Of a stretch of 37,687 nt of DNA, positions 28,458 to 37,433 are shown one piece after another. The stretch's first letter is position 1, and every line of letters begins with the position of its first letter. Under the pieces are notes generated by a model. The model was not told the origin of the DNA, made no database searches, and saw only the letters and a list, made by a program, of their open reading frames with translations. The stretch spans positions 355,105 through 392,791 of the forward strand of contig NZ_RDBK01000022.1 of NCBI RefSeq assembly GCF_008042275.1, written 5' to 3'. The position numbers and the translations under genes were made by a program. Origin of the DNA: Streptomyces sp. OR43 (lineage in GTDB: Bacteria; Actinomycetota; Actinomycetes; Streptomycetales; Streptomycetaceae).

Positions 28458-28912
28458 CGTTCCGTCAGAAGTATCTGTACGGCAAGGGCCCCATCGAGCT
28501 CAACGCGGGCCGCCGCACGGTGAAGCTCACCGTGAGCAACACCGGTGACCGCGCCGTACAGGTCGGTTCCCACTACCACTTCTTCGAGGTCAACTCGGCC
28601 TTGTCGTTCGACCGCCAGAAGGCGCTCGGTATGCACCTCAACATCGCCGCCGGAACCTCGGTGCGGATCGAGCCCGGCGGCTCGCGCGAGGTGGAGCTGT
28701 GCGCGTACGGCGGCACCGGGCGGCTCGTCGGCTTCAGCGGACTGCTCAACGGCAGCCTCGCCTCCCACCCCGCCCGCGTCGAGGCCGTCCGCCGGGCCAT
28801 CGAGCAGGGATTCGCGGGAGCGCAGGGCGGTTCTGACGCCAAGCCCCAGCGCGCCACCAAGGAATCCAAGGGCTCCAAGGCCACCAACGAAAAGAAGAAG
28901 GGTTCGCGCTGA
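28454..28912 (+). CDS. urease beta subunit with Lys-rich tail
   Basis: A 152-residue UreB. The first ~110 residues are the standard subunit, with [27 protein letters not shown] sequence and a [14 protein letters not shown] end. The last ~30 residues (after about 122) form a Lys/Ser/Thr-rich extension ([18 protein letters not shown]) not needed in classic UreB of about 105 residues. The ATG overlaps the stop of the His-rich gene by 4 nt, and its own TGA overlaps the ureC ATG by one base. Translation of all three is therefore coupled. Confidence 0.95.
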   Translation: MTFRQKYLYGKGPIELNAGRRTVKLTVSNTGDRAVQVGSHYHFFEVNSALSFDRQKALGMHLNIAAGTSVRIEPGGSREVELCAYGGTGRLVGFSGLLNGSLASHPARVEAVRRAIEQGFAGAQGGSDAKPQRATKESKGSKATNEKKKGSR

Positions 28913-30636
28913 TGCCCATCCTGCCCCGCAAGCAGTACACCGACATGTTCGGCCCGACGGTCGGCGACCGGTTCCACCTCGCCGACACCAACCTCATCGT
29001 CGAGGTCGAGAAGGACTACAGCGAGGGCCAGTACGGCGACGAGGTCCTCTACGGCGGCGGCAAGACCATGCGCGACGGCATGGCCTCCGACCCGCAGGCC
29101 ACCGCTGCCCAGGGCGCGCTCGACACCGTCATCACCAACGTGGTCGTCATCGACCCGATGGTCGGCGTCGTCAAGTGCGACATCGGCATCAAGGACGGCT
29201 TCATCGTCGGCATCGGCAAGTCCGGCAACCCGCAGACGCAGAACAGCGTCGACCCGGACCTGGTCATCGGACCGGGCACGGAGGCCATCGCGGGCGAGCA
29301 CCTCATCGCCACCGCGGGCGCCATCGACACCCATGTCCACCTGATCGCCCCGCAACAGGCCGAGCAGGCGCTGACCAACGGCATCACCACGCTGATCGGC
29401 GGTGGCACCGGTCCCTCGGACGGTTCCAACGGCACGACCTGTACCCCCGGCCCGTACAACATCGGCAAGCTGCTCCAGGCCGCCGAGACCATGCCGGTCA
29501 ACCTCGGCATCATGGGCAAGGGCAACGGCAGCCTGCCGGAGGCGCTCAACGAGCAGGTCGTCGCCGGTGCCTGCGGGCTCAAGGTCCATGAGGACTGGGG
29601 CGCGACCCCGGCCGTCATCGACAACGCGCTGAACGTCGCCGACCGGTACGACGTCCAGGTCTCCATCCACACGGACAGTCTGAACGAGGGCGGCTTCTTC
29701 GAGGACACCCGCTCCGCGATCGACGGCCGGGCCATCCACACCTTCCACAGCGAGGGCGCGGGCGGCGGCCACGCACCCGACATCCTGCGCATCGCCGGCG
29801 AGCCGAACGTCCTGCCGTCCTCCACCAACCCGACGCTGCCGTACACCGTGAACTCGGTGGACGAGCTCCTCGACATGGTCATGGTCTGTCACCACCTCAG
29901 CCATGACATCCCCGAGGACGTGTCCTTCGCCGACAGCCGGGTCCGGGCCGAGACGATCGCCGCGGAGTCGGTGCTGCACGACCTCGGTGTGATCAGCATC
30001 TTCTCCTCCGACTCCCAGGCCATGGGCCGCATCGGTGAGTCCGTCACCCGCGCCTTCCAGACCGCGCACCACTGCAAGGACAAGCTGGGCACGCTGGAGG
30101 GCGACTCGGCCCGCAACGACAACCAGCGGGTGCTGCGCTATCTCGCCAAGGTCACCATCAACCCGGCGATCGCCTCGGGCATCTCCGACCACGTGGGCTC
30201 GATCGAGAAGGGCAAGCTCGCCGACATCGTGCTCTGGCCCATCCACTCCTTCGGTGCCAAGCCGAAGATGGTGATCAAGGGCGGCATCATCTCCTGGGCC
30301 CAGATGGGCGACCCCAACGCCTCGCTGCCGACCCCGCAGCCCGTCATCTACCGGCCGATGTTCGGCCAGTACGGCAAGGCGATGCAGGCGACCCACGCCA
30401 CCTTCATGTCCCAGGCGGCCATCGCCGCCGGGGTCCCGGCCGAACTCGGCCTGGAACGCACGGTCCTGCCGGTGCGCCGCACCCGCACCATCGGCAAGCA
30501 CAACATGGTCCGCAACGACGCCCTGCCCGAGATCAAGGTCGACCCGGAAACGTTCAAGGTCACGCTCAACGGCAAGGTCGCCACCATCGACCCGGCCGAG
30601 AAGCTGCCCCTCAACCACCTCTACTTCCTGGTCTAG
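28912..30636 (+). CDS. urease alpha (catalytic) subunit
   Basis: A 574-residue UreC with the whole nickel site: His141 and His143 (THVHLIAP), carbamylated Lys224 (GLKVHEDWG), His226, His253 (SIHTD), His279 (FHSEG) and Asp367 (SSDSQ). The flap has Cys326-His327-His328 (MVCHHLS). Numbering is seven higher than in the Klebsiella enzyme. Loop sequences differ from the common type, for example HVHLIAPQ for HVHFICPQ and [11 protein letters not shown] in the flap, so this is a divergent actinobacterial urease. It splits urea to ammonia and carbamate in the cytoplasm. Length is normal, and the start overlaps the ureB stop by one base. Confidence 0.98.
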   Translation: MPILPRKQYTDMFGPTVGDRFHLADTNLIVEVEKDYSEGQYGDEVLYGGGKTMRDGMASDPQATAAQGALDTVITNVVVIDPMVGVVKCDIGIKDGFIVGIGKSGNPQTQNSVDPDLVIGPGTEAIAGEHLIATAGAIDTHVHLIAPQQAEQALTNGITTLIGGGTGPSDGSNGTTCTPGPYNIGKLLQAAETMPVNLGIMGKGNGSLPEALNEQVVAGACGLKVHEDWGATPAVIDNALNVADRYDVQVSIHTDSLNEGGFFEDTRSAIDGRAIHTFHSEGAGGGHAPDILRIAGEPNVLPSSTNPTLPYTVNSVDELLDMVMVCHHLSHDIPEDVSFADSRVRAETIAAESVLHDLGVISIFSSDSQAMGRIGESVTRAFQTAHHCKDKLGTLEGDSARNDNQRVLRYLAKVTINPAIASGISDHVGSIEKGKLADIVLWPIHSFGAKPKMVIKGGIISWAQMGDPNASLPTPQPVIYRPMFGQYGKAMQATHATFMSQAAIAAGVPAELGLERTVLPVRRTRTIGKHNMVRNDALPEIKVDPETFKVTLNGKVATIDPAEKLPLNHLYFLV

Positions 30637-30641
30637 GGCCG

Positions 30642-31412
30642 ATGTACCGCGATGAGGGCGACTCCGTCAACGACACCGTGGCCGCGGTGAACGGCACCGG
30701 TACGAGTACGGGAACGGGCTCCGGCACAGGGCTGGGACCGCTGATGGTCAGCCTCCAGCTGACCGACTCCGCGTTCCCCAGCGGCTTCTACACGCTGTCG
30801 CACAGCCTGGAGGGGTTCGCGCAGGCCGGGGCCGTCGACCCCGGCAGCCTGCCACTCCTGCTGGAGGACCTGCTGCTGCACGGTGTCGGTCCCGCCGATG
30901 CCACCGCGCTCGCCCTCGCCCACCGCGCGACGGCGGCCGGTGACCCGGCGGCCGTCGTCCGGATCGACGAGCATCTCCTGGCCACCAAACTGGGCCGGGA
31001 GATGCGCCAGGCCGCCACCCGGACCGGACGCCAGCTGCTGGACCTGGGCCAGGAGGTCTTCGGCCAACCGGAGATCGGCGACTACTTCGACCGCGTCGTA
31101 CGGCGTGAGGCCCCCGGAACGCAGGCAGTGGCCGCAGGAGTCATCTACGCGGCGACGGGCGTTCCGGTCCGGCAGGCCGTCGCCGCGGACCTGTTCGCCT
31201 TCTGCGTCAGCTTCGCGGGCGCCGCCCTGCGGCTCCGGCTGACCGACCACCGTACGACGCAGACCCTGATCCGGGGCGCCGCACCCGTCATCGAGAAGAC
31301 CGTCGAGGCCGCGCTGCGGCGCGAGCTCGACGACGTCGGCGCCACCGTCTTCGCCTCGGACATCATGTCGGGCCGTCATGAACGCGCCGAGGCCCGGCTC
31401 TTCGCCAGCTGA
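30642..31412 (+). CDS. urease accessory protein UreF
   Basis: A 256-residue, mostly helical accessory protein. The motif LQLTDSAFPSGFYTLSHSLEG (about 37-57) marks UreF. With UreD and UreG it loads nickel into the urease active site, and it acts as a gate for GTP hydrolysis by UreG. The N-terminus carries a Gly/Thr-rich run (GTGTSTGTGSGTG) before the conserved part. The ATG at 30642 lies 5 nt after the ureC stop; an in-frame GTG a little further in could be used instead. Confidence 0.93.
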   Translation: MYRDEGDSVNDTVAAVNGTGTSTGTGSGTGLGPLMVSLQLTDSAFPSGFYTLSHSLEGFAQAGAVDPGSLPLLLEDLLLHGVGPADATALALAHRATAAGDPAAVVRIDEHLLATKLGREMRQAATRTGRQLLDLGQEVFGQPEIGDYFDRVVRREAPGTQAVAAGVIYAATGVPVRQAVAADLFAFCVSFAGAALRLRLTDHRTTQTLIRGAAPVIEKTVEAALRRELDDVGATVFASDIMSGRHERAEARLFAS

Positions 31413-31453
31413 AACCCACCCCCGAACCCCCGAACCCCACAGGGAGCAGCACC

Positions 31454-32074
31454 ATGGACGACAACGTACTGCGGGTCGGCATCGGCGGACCGGTCGGATC
31501 CGGCAAGACCGCGCTCATCGAGGCGCTGGTGCCGATGCTGATCGAACGCGGTCACCGCCCCGCCGTCATCACCAACGACATCTACACCCAGGAGGACGCC
31601 CAGCACGTCCGCCGCACGCTGGCCGGGGTCCTGGAACCCGAGCGGGTCGTCGGCGTCGAGACGGGGGCCTGCCCGCACACCGCCGTGCGCGACGACCCCA
31701 CGATGAACCTGGCGGCCGGCGCGGAGATGCTGGAGCGCTTCCCGGACACCGACACGCTCCTCTACGAGTCCGGCGGCGACAACCTCACGCTGACCTTCAG
31801 CCCGGCGCTGGTGGACCTCTTCATCTTCGTCCTGGACACGGCGGAGGGCGAGAAGATGCCCCGCAAGCGCGGACCCGGCATCACCGACTCCGACCTTCTC
31901 GTCATCAACAAGATCGACATCGCGAAGTACGTACGCACGGACATCGACGTCATGGAGTCCGACGCACACCGGGTACGCGACAACCGCCCCGTCGTCCTCA
32001 CCGACTGCCTCACCGGCCAGGGCATCGACGACATCGCCGTGTACCTCGAATCGCGCCGCAAGGTGCTGATCTGA
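31454..32074 (+). CDS. urease accessory GTPase UreG
   Basis: A 206-residue GTPase that delivers nickel to apo-urease. The P-loop is GGPVGSGKT (11-19). The metal-binding CPH motif is in GACPHTA. The walker-type TNDIYTQEDA, the YESGGDNL motif and the NKID guanine-specificity motif are all present. No long His-rich N-terminus occurs, unlike some UreG proteins, so the His store would have to come from another protein such as the CbiX-like one. The ATG at 31454 follows AGGGAGCAG. It lies 41 nt after ureF and 1 nt before ureD. Confidence 0.97.
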   Translation: MDDNVLRVGIGGPVGSGKTALIEALVPMLIERGHRPAVITNDIYTQEDAQHVRRTLAGVLEPERVVGVETGACPHTAVRDDPTMNLAAGAEMLERFPDTDTLLYESGGDNLTLTFSPALVDLFIFVLDTAEGEKMPRKRGPGITDSDLLVINKIDIAKYVRTDIDVMESDAHRVRDNRPVVLTDCLTGQGIDDIAVYLESRRKVLI

Positions 32075-32075
32075 C

Positions 32076-33035
32076 ATGCCGCTCGCCCCGTACCGGCCCC
32101 GGGCCGACCGGCTCGCCGAGAAGTACTACACCGCGGTCCGCGTCCCCCCGGACGTGGCGGCCCTGGCCTCCGTGCCGGACACGCTCGCCCCGGGCTCCCC
32201 GGCCAAGGTCGGCATCCTCGACCTGGCCTTCGCGGTACGGGGCGAGCGCACCGAACTCGTCGAGCGTTTCCAGAAGACACCCCTGCAGATCATGCGGCCG
32301 CTGTGGATCGACCCCGAACTGCCCGGCATGAGCTACGTCTACATGATGGCGACCGGCGGCGGAATCGCCCAGGCCGACCGCTACCGGATGGACTTCCGCT
32401 GCGGCCCGGACACCCAGGTCCACCTGACCACCCAGGCCGCCACCAAGGTCTTCCGGATGGAACACGACTACGCGAGCCAGCGCGTGCACCTGACGGCCGA
32501 GGCCGGGAGCTACGTCGAATACCTGCCTGACCCGTTGATCCCGTTCAAGGACGCCCGCTTCTACCAGCGGACCGAGGTCGTCGTCGCCCCGGGCGCCACC
32601 GTCGTCGTCGGTGACACGTTCACCGCGGGACGGCTCGCCCGCGGTGAACGGCACGCCTACCGGGTGCTCGCCACCGACCTGCACATCAGCCGGCCCGACG
32701 GCACGCTGCTCGCTGTGGACACCCTGCGCCTGGCACCCGGACGAAGCGGCGAGGGAGTCCTGGGACCCGGTGTGTTCGCCGGTCACGACCACGTCGCCTC
32801 ACTGTTCGCCGTGACCGACCGCGTCCCCGCCACCGAACTCGCCGACGCCCTGCACGACGCGCTCGCGGAGCTCGGTGTCCTGTACGGGGTGAGCGTCCTG
32901 CCCCGGGACTGCGGAGCGTGGGTGCGGGTGCTGGACGACAGCCCGATCCGGACCGCCGCCGCGCACGAGGCCGTCCGCCAGGCCGTCCGCCGCCTGCTCA
33001 CCGGTCACCCGGCCCCCGACCTGCGCAAGCCCTGA
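32076..33035 (+). CDS. urease accessory protein UreD (UreH)
   Basis: A 319-residue scaffold protein that binds apo-urease and passes nickel from UreF/UreG. Typical beta-rich sequence is visible, with GGIAQADRYRMDF, TTQAATKVFRM and the YLPDPLIPF motif. The stop is 30 nt before amt. The ATG at 32076 lies 1 nt after the ureG stop, so translation is coupled. Confidence 0.94.
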   Translation: MPLAPYRPRADRLAEKYYTAVRVPPDVAALASVPDTLAPGSPAKVGILDLAFAVRGERTELVERFQKTPLQIMRPLWIDPELPGMSYVYMMATGGGIAQADRYRMDFRCGPDTQVHLTTQAATKVFRMEHDYASQRVHLTAEAGSYVEYLPDPLIPFKDARFYQRTEVVVAPGATVVVGDTFTAGRLARGERHAYRVLATDLHISRPDGTLLAVDTLRLAPGRSGEGVLGPGVFAGHDHVASLFAVTDRVPATELADALHDALAELGVLYGVSVLPRDCGAWVRVLDDSPIRTAAAHEAVRQAVRRLLTGHPAPDLRKP

Positions 33036-33065
33036 CCCCCCACCGACCCACACGAGGATCCGCCG

Positions 33066-34415
33066 ATGAACACCGCTCCCGCGCCGATGCCGGCCGCGTA
33101 CGACTCCGGGGACACCGCCTGGCTCCTCGCCGCCACCGCCATGGTGCTGTTGATGACGCCGGGCCTCGCCTTCTTCTACGGCGGCATGGTGCGCACCCGC
33201 CATGTGCTCATGATGATCAAGATGAGCTTCGCCGCGCTGGCGTTCGGCACCCTCGTCTGGTGGGTCATCGGCTACACGCTGGCGTTCGGACCCGATGTCG
33301 GAGGCGCCGGGATCATCGGGAACCTCGACCACGTGTTCATGCACGACATCGAGCTGAACACGCTGACCGGGGCGATCCCCACCTACGTCTACAGCACCTT
33401 CCAGATGGGCTTCGCCATCATCACGGTGGCGCTGGTCAGCGGCTCGATCGCGGACCGCGCGACGATGAGGGGCTGGCTCGTCTTCGTCGTGCTGTGGCTG
33501 CTCATCGTCTACATCCCCATCGCGCACTGGGTGTTCGACACGGACGGCTGGATCGTGAAGCATCTCGGCGCCCTGGACTTCGCCGGCGGTCTGCCCGTGG
33601 AACTCAACTCCGGCGTCGCCGGTCTGGCCGTCGCCCTCGTCCTGCGCGCGCCGCGCGACTTCGCCCGCCGCGAGGAGCGCCCCAACAACATTCCGCTCGT
33701 GGTCATCGGCGTGGGCCTCCTCTGGTTCGGCTGGTTCGGCTTCAACTCCGGTTCCGCGCTGACCGACCAGGGCACCGCGGCCGCGGCGTTCATCAACACC
33801 CAGCTCGGGGCGGCCGGAGCCATGGTCACCTGGCCGCTGGTGGAGAAGTGGCGCACCGGCAAGGTCACCACCATGGGCGTCGTCTCGTCCGCCGTCGCGG
33901 GCATGGTCGCCATCACCCCGGCCTGCGGTGAGATCGACACGCTCGGCGCCGTCATCACCGGTCTCGTCGTCGGCGCGGTCTGCGCCTTCGCGATCACGCT
34001 CAAGTTCCGCTTCAACGTGGACGACACGCTCGACGTGGTGGGCGTGCACGGCGTCGGAGGGCTGATCGGCCTGATCATGGTCGGACTCTTCGCCACCGCC
34101 CGCATCAGCGGCAAGGAGGGGCTCTTCTACGGAGGCGGCTGGGGGCTGCTCGGCAAGCAACTCGTCGCCATCGTCTCCGTGATCGCGTTCTCGTTCATCC
34201 TCACCTGGCTCATCGCCAAGGCGGTGGACCTGACGGTCGGATTCCGTGCCAAGGAGGAGTACGCCTACGTCCCCGGCGAGGAGGAGGAGCGCGCGTACGA
34301 CTTCCAGACCGCCGAGCGGCTCGGCGCCCTGGTCTCCGGCAAGCCGGCGTCCGAGGACGACGAACTCGTCCAGCAGATCAGCTCGTTGCTTCGCTCCCGC
34401 GAGGGCGGCCGGTAG
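33066..34415 (+). CDS. ammonium transporter with Glu in place of first pore His
   Basis: A 449-residue Amt/Mep channel with eleven helices and a C-terminal acidic tail (EEEERAYDF and following). The Amt pore normally has two His (168 and 318 in E. coli AmtB). Here the second is kept as His328 (GVHGVGG), but the first is Glu179 (GGLPVELNSG where AmtB has GGTVVHINAA). Yeast Mep1 and Mep3 have the same change. The start is the ATG at 33066, 30 nt after ureD, making this the last gene of the urease operon. A linked GlnK gene is not present. It may recapture or release ammonia made by urease. The 3' end overlaps the next, convergent gene by 38 bp. Confidence 0.95.
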   Translation: MNTAPAPMPAAYDSGDTAWLLAATAMVLLMTPGLAFFYGGMVRTRHVLMMIKMSFAALAFGTLVWWVIGYTLAFGPDVGGAGIIGNLDHVFMHDIELNTLTGAIPTYVYSTFQMGFAIITVALVSGSIADRATMRGWLVFVVLWLLIVYIPIAHWVFDTDGWIVKHLGALDFAGGLPVELNSGVAGLAVALVLRAPRDFARREERPNNIPLVVIGVGLLWFGWFGFNSGSALTDQGTAAAAFINTQLGAAGAMVTWPLVEKWRTGKVTTMGVVSSAVAGMVAITPACGEIDTLGAVITGLVVGAVCAFAITLKFRFNVDDTLDVVGVHGVGGLIGLIMVGLFATARISGKEGLFYGGGWGLLGKQLVAIVSVIAFSFILTWLIAKAVDLTVGFRAKEEYAYVPGEEEERAYDFQTAERLGALVSGKPASEDDELVQQISSLLRSREGGR

Positions 34416-35823
34416 CCGGGCCCGGCGGGGTCGGGCGCAGGAACTCCCGCACGTAGGTGCGGTGCCACCAGCACCCGGTGGCCCGCAGTTCGCGCCAGGT
34501 CGTGTACCGGTAGCGGTACACCCCGGCGCGGACGTGCGCCGGCGGCTGACTGGGGAACGGGTTGTACCGCAGCAGCCGCAGCGTGTCCCGGTCGTTCTCC
34601 AGCAGCCGCTCCACGAACGGCCCGAACCAGGGACGGGCGTACGCGGGCGAGAGCGCCGCGAACCACATCATCCAGTCGAGCCGCAGATGGTACGGGGCGA
34701 ACTGGCGCGGCAGCCGGCGCGGATCGCCGGGCTTGCCCCGGAAGCCGTACTCCCGCCAGACCGTGCCCGGGTGGATCACCGGCTCGTCGGTCCCCTCGAC
34801 CACCACCTCCATTCGGACGCGGCTGATGCTGCCGAAGGCGCCGTACGTGTTGACCAGGTGCAGCGGGTCGAAGGACCGGTTCATGATCTGCCGGCGCGAC
34901 ACGAGGTTGCGCGCCGGGCGATAGCTGAGGACGACGACCAGGGCCGTGACGGCGAAGACCACCACCTCGTACCAGAGCGGCGCGCCGGCCTGCGCGGGCG
35001 GCTCGGCGACCGGGGACCAGTCCACGGCAGACAGGGCGAGGGTGATCGTCAGCCAGTTGAGCCAGGCGAAGTTGCCCGACAGCACCAGCCACAGCTGCGT
35101 GAGGATCATCAGCCCCGCCGCCGCGCTCGCCACCGGTTGCGGGGTGAACAGCAGCACCGGCACGAGGAGCTGGGTCACATGGTTGGCCGCCACCTCGGCT
35201 CTGTGCAGGGGGCGGGGGAGGTGGTGGAAGAACCAGCTCAGCGGGCCCGGCATCGGCTGGGTCTCGTGGTGGAAGTACAGACACGTCAGCTTGCGCCAGC
35301 ACGCGTCGCCGCGGATCTTGATCAGCCCGGCGCCGAACTCCACCCGGAACAGCACCCAGCGCAGCAGCCACAGCACGAGCACCGGCGGCGCCGTGTGCGC
35401 GTTGCCGAGGAAGACGGCGAGGAACCCCGTCTCCAGGAGCAGCGACTCCCAGCCGAAGCCGTACCAGGTACCACCGACCTGCACGATCGACAGGTACAGC
35501 GCCCAGGGCAGGGCCCACAGGACCATCGCACCCCACAGCGGTACCAGACGGTCCGCGCCGGCCAGCAGCGCGACGGCGAGCGCACAGCCGGACCAGGCGA
35601 CCACGGCGAAGAAGCGGTCGGAGTAGTGCAGGCGGAACACGCCCGGGGCGGTGCGCCAGCCCGTTCGGCGCAGGAGCTCGGGGGCGGGCAGCATGCCGCG
35701 CTCGCCGATCAGCGCCCGGAACTGGAGCGCGGCGGTGAGGAAGGCGGTCAGATAGATGACGGCCAGGGCCTTCTGGAAGAGGAGCCGGCCGAGCCAGTAC
35801 CCGTCTGCGGTGAACCAGTCCAT
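34378..35823 (-). CDS. lipase-maturation-factor-like membrane protein
   Basis: A 481-residue membrane protein with about eight hydrophobic segments in the first 310 residues and a globular C-terminal part (from about 330, SFDPLHLVNTYGAFG). That arrangement, with the NTYGAFGSI and WREYGFRGKPGDPRR motifs, matches the lipase maturation factor family. Animal members help fold lipases in the endoplasmic reticulum; bacterial roles are unknown. No lipase gene is near. It lies 34 nt downstream of the DUF1990 gene in the same direction and is the last gene of a three-gene operon. The ATG at 35823 is used. Confidence 0.85.
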   Translation of the reverse strand: MDWFTADGYWLGRLLFQKALAVIYLTAFLTAALQFRALIGERGMLPAPELLRRTGWRTAPGVFRLHYSDRFFAVVAWSGCALAVALLAGADRLVPLWGAMVLWALPWALYLSIVQVGGTWYGFGWESLLLETGFLAVFLGNAHTAPPVLVLWLLRWVLFRVEFGAGLIKIRGDACWRKLTCLYFHHETQPMPGPLSWFFHHLPRPLHRAEVAANHVTQLLVPVLLFTPQPVASAAAGLMILTQLWLVLSGNFAWLNWLTITLALSAVDWSPVAEPPAQAGAPLWYEVVVFAVTALVVVLSYRPARNLVSRRQIMNRSFDPLHLVNTYGAFGSISRVRMEVVVEGTDEPVIHPGTVWREYGFRGKPGDPRRLPRQFAPYHLRLDWMMWFAALSPAYARPWFGPFVERLLENDRDTLRLLRYNPFPSQPPAHVRAGVYRYRYTTWRELRATGCWWHRTYVREFLRPTPPGPATGRPRGSEATS

Positions 35824-35857
35824 CGCTTCCAGTATCGGCCCGTGTCTCCGCGGCGTC

Positions 35858-36382
35858 TCACTCCAGTGGTGCGTGTCCCTCCCTGACGATCCGGCGCAGT
35901 GTGCCGCCGAGCCGGCGCGCGTACCAGCGCTGGGCCATGGGCACGAGCGGTCCGGCGAGGCGGGTGTACCAGCGGACGGGCCGGCTGAACGCCATCACGG
36001 TGAAGGAGACCGTGCCGTCCTCGGTCAGCTCGGCGACGAAGGACTCCTCGCCGCACTCGGGGTGGCGGGCGAGCGTTCCGTACGCGAACCCGATGCGCTC
36101 GGGACCGTACTCGGCCCAGACGACCCGGCACGGCGCCGTGAACCGCAACGGGCCGGCCTCCAGCGCCACCCGAACGGACGCACCGGGCTCGGCGCGCGGT
36201 GCGGAGGCCCTGACCCGGACCCCTGAGGAGCGGTGCATGCGGAACTCGGTGATCGCGGCACCGGCGGCCTCGAAGTCGGCGCGGCCGCGTCCGACCGGGG
36301 TCCGGTGGTGCAGGTGGTGGTAGCCGTCGGGGAGCGGGCCGAGCCGGGTGGCGCCCGCCTCGGGATACGTGAGCGTGTTCAT
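35858..36382 (-). CDS. DUF1990-family protein
   Basis: A 174-residue protein of unknown function that matches DUF1990 along its length. It has LPDGYHHLHHRTPVGRG near the start, VVWAEYGPERIGFAYGTL in the middle and a stretch GEESFVAEL. It is probably a beta-rich, ligand-binding fold (SRPBCC-like), which is an inference. The ATG at 36382 overlaps the stop of the YndJ gene by 4 nt, so the two are coupled. Confidence 0.85.
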   Translation of the reverse strand: MNTLTYPEAGATRLGPLPDGYHHLHHRTPVGRGRADFEAAGAAITEFRMHRSSGVRVRASAPRAEPGASVRVALEAGPLRFTAPCRVVWAEYGPERIGFAYGTLARHPECGEESFVAELTEDGTVSFTVMAFSRPVRWYTRLAGPLVPMAQRWYARRLGGTLRRIVREGHAPLE

Positions 36383-37233
36383 GCGGTCCTTCCTTCATGG
36401 GTGGTGGGGTGGTTCAGGCGCTGCCAGGCAAGCACCGAGCAGAGGGCGAAACCCAGCGCGTTGCCCACGCCGTGTGTGGCGGCCATCCAGGTCAGGGTGG
36501 GGTGGGGGATGCCGGTGGCCTCGCCCAGCGCCCAGCTCAGCGCCAGCACCATGGTCGCCGCGAGCACGGCGGCCGAGGTGGCGAGCAGCAGTCCGGTGGT
36601 CCGGTCGCGGGCCCCGGGCCGGACCGTGCGCCAGGTCAGGAGAGCGACGGTCCACATGCCTGCTGTCAGGACCACTGCCCCCGCCAGTTCGGCCCAGTCG
36701 CCGATGAAGTAGCCGGTCAGGACGAGCACGGTGCCCAGCGGAACGCTCAGCGCCGCGAACCGCCCCGCCGCGCTGTCGACCACGCGGCCGACCAGCCCAG
36801 CGACCAGAGCGGCGGCGAATCCGGCGAAGTGGAAGTGCGGCACGGTCAGCGCCAGGATCCCGAGGCCGAAGCCGAACAGCGGACGCCCCGAGCGCTCGGC
36901 GACCAGCGCGACGGCGGCGACGGCCGGGGTCAACAGGGCGGTGAGCAGCGCGATCTCGGCGGGTGCCGTGCGCCACGAAAGCAGCGGATCCGGGCGCCGC
37001 ACGATACGGGCCAGGGCACGCAGGGCGAGGAGTACGGCGCCCAGTCCGTAGCCGAGGGCCAGGACGGTGGCGCAGGGTCCGCGCGGCAGCCAGAGGGCAA
37101 CGCCACCCGGCACGGCGAAGACCGGCCACAGCCGCCGGATCCGGTCCAGGTCGGGGGCATCCGCCAGCCGCAGTCCGGCGGGCACGATCACCAGCATGCC
37201 CAGCATCACGATCAGACCCACCAGGACCGACAT
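36379..37233 (-). CDS. YndJ-family membrane protein
   Basis: A 284-residue integral membrane protein with about eight hydrophobic segments. The motif TVPHFHFAGF, with closely spaced His, and the C-terminal ATHGVGNALGFA stretch are typical of the YndJ family. Bacillus YndJ is uncharacterised. It is the first gene of the operon with DUF1990 and the lipase-maturation-like gene. The ATG at 37233 has a G run upstream. Its promoter carries two TTGAAC/GTTCAA operators, so a TetR-like repressor is likely; no such gene is in the window. Confidence 0.82.
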   Translation of the reverse strand: MSVLVGLIVMLGMLVIVPAGLRLADAPDLDRIRRLWPVFAVPGGVALWLPRGPCATVLALGYGLGAVLLALRALARIVRRPDPLLSWRTAPAEIALLTALLTPAVAAVALVAERSGRPLFGFGLGILALTVPHFHFAGFAAALVAGLVGRVVDSAAGRFAALSVPLGTVLVLTGYFIGDWAELAGAVVLTAGMWTVALLTWRTVRPGARDRTTGLLLATSAAVLAATMVLALSWALGEATGIPHPTLTWMAATHGVGNALGFALCSVLAWQRLNHPTTHEGRTA

Positions 37234-37249
37234 CGTTCAGCCCCCCCTT

Positions 37250-37265
37250 CTTGAACACGTTCAAG
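37250..37265. promoter_or_regulatory. TTGAAC/GTTCAA operator, proximal copy
   Basis: CTTGAACACGTTCAAG has 7-base perfect arms around AC. It lies 17 bp upstream of the YndJ start and downstream of the probable transcription start. It is 44 bp, about four helical turns, from the distal copy. Confidence 0.75.
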
Positions 37266-37279
37266 TGATGACGGGGCTG

Positions 37280-37308
37280 ACTCTAGAGGCTTTCTTGAAC
37301 GCGTTCAA
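37280..37308 (-). promoter_or_regulatory. promoter of YndJ operon
   Basis: On the minus strand, TTGAAC (37308-37303), a 17-bp gap and TAGAGT (37285-37280) form a good vegetative promoter. The -35 lies inside the distal operator, so a bound repressor would hide it. Confidence 0.65.
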
Positions 37309-37309
37309 G
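37294..37309. promoter_or_regulatory. TTGAAC/GTTCAA operator, distal copy
   Basis: CTTGAACGCGTTCAAG is a perfect 16-bp palindrome, of the size and form usual for TetR-family sites. It covers the promoter -35 of the YndJ operon. Confidence 0.8.
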
Positions 37310-37433
37310 GCGGTGGCTGTGCGACATCCCGAAAGCGCGGGCACAGCGTGCGGCTCCGGCTTGCGGGGGAAGGGGAACTGCGGCAGACATGAGAGGACCA
37401 CCAGCGACCGGTGACCAGGCAGGAGTCCTCTTC

